Shown here piece by piece: positions 19,546 to 24,119 of a stretch of 24,119 nt of DNA; within the stretch, counting starts at the first letter, position 1; every line of letters begins with the position of its first letter. The notes under the pieces were generated by a model, which ran no database searches, had not been told where the DNA came from, and was given only the letters and a program-made list of their open reading frames with translations. This DNA is from CAYPKW01 sp964411425 (GTDB taxonomy: Bacteria; Pseudomonadota; Alphaproteobacteria; Dongiales; Dongiaceae), in NCBI GenBank assembly GCA_964411425.1, contig CAYPKW010000034.1, positions 1 through 24,119 on the forward strand, read 5' to 3'. The translations under genes and the position numbers were made by a program.

Positions 19546-20262
19546 GTGAGCGCCGAGCGGCACCTGGACGCGCTCGGCCAGCCGATCGGCTGGCCGGTGC
19601 CGGGCTGGACGGCGCGCCCGCGCCCGCCTCGCGCGCCCATGGCGGGGGCGGCCTGCCGCGTCGAACCGCTCGACCCCGCCCATGGCGACGACCTGTTCGC
19701 GGCCTATGCCGAAGACCGCGAGGGCCGCATCTGGACCTACCTGCCCTATGGCCCGTTCGCGTCGCGCGAGGCGTTCGGCGCCTGGCTCGCCGAGCGGGCC
19801 GCCGGCGAGGATCCCCTGTTCCATGCCATCGTCGAGCGCGCCTCGGGCCGGGCGCAGGGTGTGGCGAGTTACCTGCGCCTGGAGCCGGCGGTGGGCGTCA
19901 TCGAGGTCGGCCACATCAACCTCGCCCCGCGCCTCCAGCGCTCCAGCGCCGCCACCGAGGCGATGTTCCTCATGATGCGGCGCGTATTCGACGAACTGGG
20001 CTATCGGCGCTACGAGTGGAAGTGCGACGCGCTCAACGAGCGCTCGCGCCGGGCCGCCGAACGTCTCGGCTTTCGGTTCGAAGGCGTGTTCCGCCAGGCG
20101 ACGATCTACAAGGGCCGCAATCGGGACACCGCGTGGTACGCCATCGTCGACCGCGACTGGCCGGCGCTGAAGCTCCTCTACAAACGCTGGCTCGACGCCG
20201 CCAACTTCGACGCCGATGGGCGCCAGAAGGTGCCTCTATCCGACCTCACGCGGACGGGCTAG
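19546..20262 (+). CDS. GNAT-family N-acetyltransferase (RimJ/RimL type)
   Basis: A 238-residue acetyltransferase. The N-terminal segment (LGQPIGWPVPGWTARPRPP) occurs in a subgroup of such proteins; the core has VIEVGHINLAPRLQRSSAATEAMF for acetyl-CoA binding and LNERSRRAAERLGFRFEG, the typical RimJ/RimL-type end. Target amine unknown. It starts at a GTG (19546), 15 bases after the permease stop, so it may be read through from the transporter operon, though its function need not be linked. Confidence 0.85.
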   Translation: MSAERHLDALGQPIGWPVPGWTARPRPPRAPMAGAACRVEPLDPAHGDDLFAAYAEDREGRIWTYLPYGPFASREAFGAWLAERAAGEDPLFHAIVERASGRAQGVASYLRLEPAVGVIEVGHINLAPRLQRSSAATEAMFLMMRRVFDELGYRRYEWKCDALNERSRRAAERLGFRFEGVFRQATIYKGRNRDTAWYAIVDRDWPALKLLYKRWLDAANFDADGRQKVPLSDLTRTG

Positions 20263-20356
20263 GCGGCCTCCAGGACCCCGAGATCGACCAGCACGCGCGC
20301 CTGAACCTCCGCCGCGCCGAGCGCCGGGCCGCAGCTTCTTGGTGAGCAATTCGACG

Positions 20357-20525
20357 ATGGCAAGGCTTTGGCGGTGCATACGGTCCTGACGTCGGCGGGG
20401 CCGGCGCTCGCCTGTGCCTGTCCCAAGGAGCAGATGATCAGAAGTACGGCACGGTATCCCAGATGCCGCAGGCGCCGACGGCTCCGGCGCCCCAGGTGCC
20501 GCCGGCCCCGCCGGACGGCGGATGA
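20357..20525 (+). pseudogene. Possible decayed relative of the small secreted peptide gene
   Basis: Two frames together read like a small secreted peptide: KALAVHTVLTSAGPALACACPKEQMI (split: leader ALAVHTVLTSAGPALA, then CACPKEQMI), then, after a shift near 20437-20445, KYGTVSQMPQAPTAPAPQV followed by PPAPPDGG and a stop at 20523-20525. The plan (leader, Cys-rich start, Pro-rich tail ending GG) matches the intact gene at 20590. A start near 20357 would need a second shift; a TTG at 20368 is in frame with the leader. The rest of the gap 20263-20589 shows nothing else I can support. Confidence 0.35.
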
Positions 20526-20589
20526 GCCTCGACAGGCGCCGGCGTTTCCTGCTATATCTCTTGCCTGCACTCAAGGAGAGGAGTGGCAC

Positions 20590-20772
20590 ATGAAGCTCTC
20601 GTTATCCCTTGCAGCAATCGCATTTGTGGCGAGCCTCGGCTTGGCCGCGACGGCGACGGCGGAGTGCCAAAGGCACATGCAGTCGGTTCAGACCAGCGCG
20701 CCGGCGACAGTCGTCGACGCGACGCCGCTGCCGCCTTCGACCCCGGTTCCGGAGACCAAGACCGGCGGCTAG
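20590..20772 (+). CDS. Small secreted peptide, 60 residues, unknown function
   Basis: A short gene with a strong AAGGAGAGGAG ribosome-binding site just before its ATG. Residues 1-24 are a textbook signal peptide (MKLSLSLAAIAFVASLGLAA, then TATA), probably cleaved before ECQRHMQSV. The mature part is about 36 residues, with one cysteine and a Pro/Thr-rich tail ending KTGG. It is followed by a clear terminator, so it forms its own unit. I do not recognise a function; similar small exported proteins occur in related bacteria, as far as I recall. Confidence 0.7.
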   Translation: MKLSLSLAAIAFVASLGLAATATAECQRHMQSVQTSAPATVVDATPLPPSTPVPETKTGG

Positions 20773-20798
20773 ACCGGCGCAGCCCGAAGCGAAATTCG

Positions 20799-20824
20799 AA
20801 AGGGCTGCCTTGGGCGGCCCTTTT
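20799..20824 (+). terminator. Intrinsic terminator after the small peptide gene
   Basis: AAAGGGC (20799-20805) pairs with GCCCTTT (20817-20823), with an inner GCC/GGC pairing and a 3-base loop, followed by a TTTT run ending in CG. The A-run on the left lets it also serve the convergent minus-strand gene at 20837. Confidence 0.8.
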
Positions 20825-20836
20825 CGTTTGGCCTCC

Positions 20837-21166
20837 TCAATCGACGCCGTGCCGGCCAAGGTGTCGATGGAGCCGTCCGGCGAGCCAAAGGAACAGAATG
20901 CGGAAGTCGCTGAAGAAGGACCACAGCGGATGGCCGAAGGTGGCCGGACGATTGCCCTCGACGCAGCCATGGCCGATCCAGGCGAGCCCATAGGCAAGGA
21001 GGGGGGCGGCGAGGACAAGGCGCCAGTCGAGCGCGGCGATGCCGGCGACGCCGATGCCCACGCCCAGGACGGTGCCGAGATAGTGCAGCGCGCGGGTCCC
21101 CGGCCGGCGGTGTGCGGCGAGATAGACTGGCCAGAACTTAGCGTAGCTTCGCGGGCTATGCGGCAG
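20837..21166 (-). CDS. DUF962 (Mpo1/YGL010w-like) membrane protein
   Basis: A protein of about 109 residues. The family signature is clear: YAKFWPVYLAAHRRPGTRAL, then HYLGTVLGVGIG, YGLAWIGHGCVEGNRPATF, and GHPLWSFFSDFRILFLWLAG. It has two to three membrane segments and conserved His residues. Yeast Mpo1 is a dioxygenase that removes one carbon from 2-hydroxy fatty acids; that role here is only an inference. No ATG or GTG lies near the start of homology. I placed the start at a CTG (21166) preceded by AAGGAAA at a good distance; other starts are possible, and the frame stays open into the divergent asd gene. Confidence 0.75.
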   Translation of the reverse strand: MPHSPRSYAKFWPVYLAAHRRPGTRALHYLGTVLGVGIGVAGIAALDWRLVLAAPLLAYGLAWIGHGCVEGNRPATFGHPLWSFFSDFRILFLWLAGRLHRHLGRHGVD

Positions 21167-21252
21167 GCGGAGGGTTTCCTTGCAATGCGCCGCCGGCGGC
21201 CCTAAGTGATCCGGGGCGCGGCGCGGCGGGCGAAATCGAAGGTGACGGCACC

Positions 21253-22275
21253 ATGGGCTACAGGATAGCAGTCGTCGGCGGCACGGGGAACGTCGGTCGC
21301 GAGATGCTGGCCACGCTGGCGCAGCACGAGTTTCCCGCCGACGAGGTGGTGCCGCTCGCCTCATCCAAGTCGATCGGCGTCGATGTGTCCTACGGCGAAG
21401 AGAGAACCCTCAAGGTCCGCCATCTCGACGCCTTCGACTTCAAGGGCATCGACATCGCCTTGTTCTCGCCCGGGGCCAAGGTGTCGGCGGTGCACGCGCC
21501 GCGCGCCGCGGCGGCGGGCTGCGTCGTCATCGACAACACCTCCCGTTTCCGCATGGAGCCCGACGTGCCGCTGGTCGTGCCGGAGGTGAACCCGAAGGCC
21601 ATCGCGCTCTACCGGATGCGCAACATCATCGCCAATCCGAACTGCTCGACCATCCAGATGGTGGTGGCGCTGAAGCCGCTGCACGACCTCGCGCGCGTCC
21701 GGCGCGTGGTGGTGGCGACTTACCAGTCGGTGTCGGGCGCCGGACGCGAGGCGATGGACGAGCTGTTCCAGCAGACCCGGGCGATCTACTCGAACGCGCC
21801 GGTCGAGCGCTACAAGTTCACCAAGCAGATCGCCTTCAACGTCATCCCCCATATCGACGTCTTCATGGACGACGGCTCGACCAGGGAGGAATGGAAGATG
21901 GCGGTCGAGACCCGCAAGATCCTCGATCCCGACATCGCGGTGGCGGCCACCTGCGTGCGGGCGCCCGTGTTCGTCGGCCACGCGGAGGCGGTCAACGTCG
22001 AGTTCGAGCGGCCGATCGCGGTCGAGGAGGCGCGCGCCGCCCTGGCGGCGGCGCCGGGCGTCGTCGTCGTCGACCACCGGGCGGACGATGGCTACGTGAC
22101 GCCGGTGGAGTGCGCCGGCGAGGACGCGGTTTACGTGAGCCGCATCCGCAAGGATCCGACGATCGACAATGGATTGTCGCTCTGGGTAGTGTCGGACAAC
22201 CTGCGCAAGGGGGCGGCCCTCAATGCCGTGCAGATCGCCGAGCGCCTGATCGAGGGCTACCTGCCGGCGCACTGA
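21253..22275 (+). CDS. asd: Aspartate-semialdehyde dehydrogenase
   Basis: A 340-residue cytoplasmic enzyme that reduces aspartyl phosphate to aspartate semialdehyde with NADPH, for lysine (diaminopimelate), threonine and methionine synthesis. The nucleotide-binding start is YRIAVVGGTGNVGREML. The catalytic cysteine is Cys131 in NPNCSTIQ, and the general acid-base histidine is probably His243 in RAPVFVGHAEAVN. QSVSGAGREAMDEL and the terminal DNLRKGAALNAVQIAE match the family. GAAGGTG precedes the ATG. It is divergent from the DUF962 gene and 33 bases upstream of mch. Confidence 0.96.
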   Translation: MGYRIAVVGGTGNVGREMLATLAQHEFPADEVVPLASSKSIGVDVSYGEERTLKVRHLDAFDFKGIDIALFSPGAKVSAVHAPRAAAAGCVVIDNTSRFRMEPDVPLVVPEVNPKAIALYRMRNIIANPNCSTIQMVVALKPLHDLARVRRVVVATYQSVSGAGREAMDELFQQTRAIYSNAPVERYKFTKQIAFNVIPHIDVFMDDGSTREEWKMAVETRKILDPDIAVAATCVRAPVFVGHAEAVNVEFERPIAVEEARAALAAAPGVVVVDHRADDGYVTPVECAGEDAVYVSRIRKDPTIDNGLSLWVVSDNLRKGAALNAVQIAERLIEGYLPAH

Positions 22276-22308
22276 TCTCACCGCACCGGGGAACCGCGTT
22301 TTGAGTCC

Positions 22309-23358
22309 ATGAAGACCGGCGCCGGCAATTTCTTCGAGGACTTCCGCATCGGCCAGGAGCTGCGCCACGCCGTGCCGCGCACGGTGACGGCGGGCGACGT
22401 AGCACTTTACATGGGCCTCACCGGCACGCGCTTCGCCCTCCATTCGGCGGCGCCATTTGCCGAAGCGCTCGGCCTGCCGGCGCCGCCGCTCGACGACGTG
22501 CTGGTGTTCAATCTGGTGTTCGGGCGCACCGTGCAGGACATCTCGCTCAACGCCCTGGCAAATCTCGGCTACGCCGGCGGGCGCTTCGCCGCCTTCGTCT
22601 ATCCCGGCGACACGCTCTCTGCGGCCTCGACCGTGATCGGGCTCAAGGAGACCTCGAATCGGCAAGCCGGGGTGGTCTACGTCCGTTCGGTCGGCACCAA
22701 CCAGCAGGGCGAATCCGTGCTCGACTACGTTCGCTGGGCCCTGGTCAAGAAGCGCGATTCCGCGGCGCCGGCAGCGTCGGCCAGCGTGCCGACGCTGCCC
22801 GAAAGTTTGCCGGCCAACGAGCTCGTCGTTCCGGCCCGCCTGGCGCTCGCGCGTTACGATTGGGCCGCCGCCGGCTCGCCGCACGGTTGGGACGATTACG
22901 CGGTGGGCGAACGCATCGACCACGTGGACGGCATGACGATCGAAGAGGCGTGTCACATGACGGCGGCGCGGCTCTATCAGAACAGCGCGCGGGTCCACTT
23001 CAACCAGTTCGCCGAGAAGGACGGGCGCTTCGGCCGGCGGCTCGTCTATGGCGGCCACGTGATCGGCTTGGCGCGGGCCTTGTCCTGGAACGGCCTCGCC
23101 AACGCCTTTCGCATTGCGGCCATCAACGGCGGCCGGCACGTCAACCCCTGCTTCGCCGGCGATACCATCCACGCCTGGAGCGAGGTGATCGAGAAACTCG
23201 ATCTCTCCGGGCGCGCCGGGCTCGGGGCCCTGCGGTTGCGCACGGTGGCCACCCGCGACCGACCCTGCCACGACTTTCCCCACAGGACCGGCGAAGGCGA
23301 GCCGGACCCGGCGGTCGTCCTGGAGCTGGATTACACGGTGCTGATGCCCCGCCGCTGA
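22309..23358 (+). CDS. mch: Mesaconyl-CoA hydratase (beta-methylmalyl-CoA dehydratase)
   Basis: A 349-residue protein of two MaoC-like hot-dog domains that interconverts beta-methylmalyl-CoA and mesaconyl-CoA in the ethylmalonyl-CoA pathway of acetate assimilation. Resemblance to the Rhodobacter enzyme, from memory, is high throughout: GNFFEDFRIGQEL, DVALYMGLTGTRFALH, ISLNALANLGYAGGRFAAF, ERIDHVDGMTIEEACHM, RLYQNSARVHFNQF, LVYGGHVIGLARALSWNGLA, VATRDRPCHDFP and LDYTVLMPRR. The length matches. A bacterium with mch would be expected to use this pathway instead of the glyoxylate shunt, though the other pathway genes lie outside the window. It may be cotranscribed with asd; there is no evident Shine-Dalgarno sequence. 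Confidence 0.93.
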   Translation: MKTGAGNFFEDFRIGQELRHAVPRTVTAGDVALYMGLTGTRFALHSAAPFAEALGLPAPPLDDVLVFNLVFGRTVQDISLNALANLGYAGGRFAAFVYPGDTLSAASTVIGLKETSNRQAGVVYVRSVGTNQQGESVLDYVRWALVKKRDSAAPAASASVPTLPESLPANELVVPARLALARYDWAAAGSPHGWDDYAVGERIDHVDGMTIEEACHMTAARLYQNSARVHFNQFAEKDGRFGRRLVYGGHVIGLARALSWNGLANAFRIAAINGGRHVNPCFAGDTIHAWSEVIEKLDLSGRAGLGALRLRTVATRDRPCHDFPHRTGEGEPDPAVVLELDYTVLMPRR

Positions 23359-23409
23359 CCCACTGACCTACGCATTGTAGCTGCGGTTCTCCGCGCCCCC
23401 AAGATATAG

Positions 23410-23438
23410 TTGCGCGGACCCGTGAAACCTGCTAAGAT
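23410..23438 (+). promoter_or_regulatory. Promoter ahead of the structured right-end region
   Basis: TTGCGC (23410-23415), a 17-base spacer and TAAGAT (23433-23438) give a good sigma-70-type promoter. The 9-base word AAGATATAG occurs twice (23401-23409 and 23434-23442), 33 bases apart, once over the -10 region. Transcription would begin about 23445, right at the first long hairpin. Confidence 0.55.
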
Positions 23439-23442
23439 ATAG

Positions 23443-24119
23443 AGGCGTCAGGTTGCGATGAACTCTCGTCCATCGCAGCGCGCCCCGGCAGGAGCGCTCC
23501 TGACGCCTCCGGAGCCGGCTCGGCTCCGGCACGTGCGTGGCTGGCGGGGCTCCTCGATATCCGTCCCGTTGCCGTCGTCTGGACCTTGCGAATCCAACAA
23601 CCTTGGCGAGACGGTTCGATGGCCCCCTGGTGAAGGGGGTCGCGAGCCCGTTCGGAAGCCTTGTCGGTCCGTACGTCCCTCATTCCCGGCGGCGCCTGGA
23701 ACCGAGTCGGCGGATTGCTCCACCTTCCCTGCCAAGCGCACTCTCGAGCGGCACGGCACCCGGGATGCCAGCGTCGCTCTGCCACGATTCGCCGACGCTG
23801 CGCGGGCGCCCAACGAACCTACCGGGAAGGCGGGTCGCACGCGACACGACAAGCCTTCCGCCCCGACCCCGCCCGAAGCCTCCTCGGGGTTGCCCCCGAG
23901 AGGCCGCAAGCTTCAGGCCGGCGCCGAACCGACTGAGGCACCCCCGCGAGGGGAAGCACCAGCGATCCGCGAGCCTGGCATCGGCCCGCCGCGACGCTCT
24001 CCGCCGAAGCGGAACTCCTCCGCGGGTCGCAGCCCGAAAAGGACGCCGCGTCGAGGCCGCCCAGGCCCGGCACGAACGCACGTGCCGACAACAGATTGGT
24101 GAACGCCGCGCGGCATCGC
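23443..24119 (+). ncRNA. Long structured leader or ncRNA, continues past the window
   Basis: No frame here looks like a real protein; the open ones are rich in Arg, Pro and Ser, with codons such as ATA unlike neighbouring genes. Structure is strong at the 5' end. AGGCGTCAGG/CCTGACGCCT (23443-23452 with 23499-23508) encloses GCGATG/CATCGC (23455-23460 with 23471-23476). Next is CCGGAGCC-5-GGCTCCGG (23509-23529), and later CCCCCT/AGGGGG near 23625-23640. GGCACGTGCGT at 23528 has its 11-base complement at 24076-24086, which could close the whole domain. It fits a long regulated 5' leader; the rne leader is one speculative candidate. I found no RNase P or tmRNA signatures. Confidence 0.4.

Noticed and set aside
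17512..19914. 800-codon open frame on the minus strand
   Set aside because: It is antisense to the permease and GNAT genes, is dominated by His, Arg and Asp, and has no family motif. High GC keeps antisense frames open here.
20368..20772. 134-codon frame covering both small-peptide regions
   Set aside because: Its middle is an Arg-rich run and the real signal peptide with its ribosome-binding site starts at 20590; the longer frame is chance continuity.
21361..23283. 640-codon open frame on the minus strand
   Set aside because: Antisense to asd and mch, both strongly supported; composition is typical of a shadow frame.
23458..24102. 214-codon plus-strand frame at the right end
   Set aside because: Composition is Pro/Arg/Ser-rich without hydrophobic or domain pattern, codon use differs from neighbouring genes, and its start lies inside a hairpin.

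Overview
The window is very GC-rich and dense with genes. It looks like an alphaproteobacterial chromosome, probably Rhodospirillales-like. The support is gene content and order: ccmA/ccmB beside acnA, a Suv3-type helicase followed by an S4 RNA-binding protein, the FdxA ferredoxin and CarD, and a mesaconyl-CoA hydratase (Mch) of the ethylmalonyl-CoA pathway. Taxonomy is inferred from protein resemblance recalled from memory; no search was run.

Layout. Bases 1-1252 (minus strand) carry ccmA and the start of ccmB (haem export, cytochrome c maturation). Bases 1253-1694 are a divergent intergenic region with a strong minus-strand hairpin plus T-tract and nested inverted repeats, a candidate structured RNA. 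acnA (TTG start) and a secreted DUF1223 thioredoxin-fold protein follow. A palindrome-rich, MITE-like element (5180-5449) begins inside the DUF1223 stop codon. Next come helicase + S4 protein (ATGA overlap), fdxA, carD, and a PPP-phosphatase-fold protein that has lost most of its metal ligands. A PAS-type gene on the minus strand is broken by a frameshift at a run of six G.

Bases 11377-19530 hold an accessory block centred on quaternary amines: a small membrane methyltransferase, the repressor BetI, a divergent Rieske oxygenase of the betaine/carnitine type, and an ABC betaine transporter (binding protein, ATPase, double-length permease). BetI and the oxygenase share an intergenic region with an ATTGG-N4-CCAAT operator over a promoter. 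Inside the block, a convergent peroxiredoxin/2-oxoglutarate-oxygenase fusion gene, apparently less GC-rich, lies between the intact Rieske gene and a second, diverged copy of that gene's last 140 bases. This marks a duplication-and-replacement scar.

The right part holds a GNAT acetyltransferase, a small secreted peptide gene with a decayed relative just upstream, a DUF962 membrane protein, asd (aspartate-semialdehyde dehydrogenase) and mch. The last 760 bases have no convincing protein gene. They carry a good promoter followed at once by stacked hairpins, so they look like a long structured leader or an ncRNA whose partner gene lies beyond the window.

No tRNA, rRNA, CRISPR array, transposase or integrase was found. 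The most interesting points are the Rieske 3'-end scar around the fusion gene, the pseudo-phosphatase, the 5180-5449 repeat, and the two candidate structured RNAs (1291-1450 and 23443-24119).
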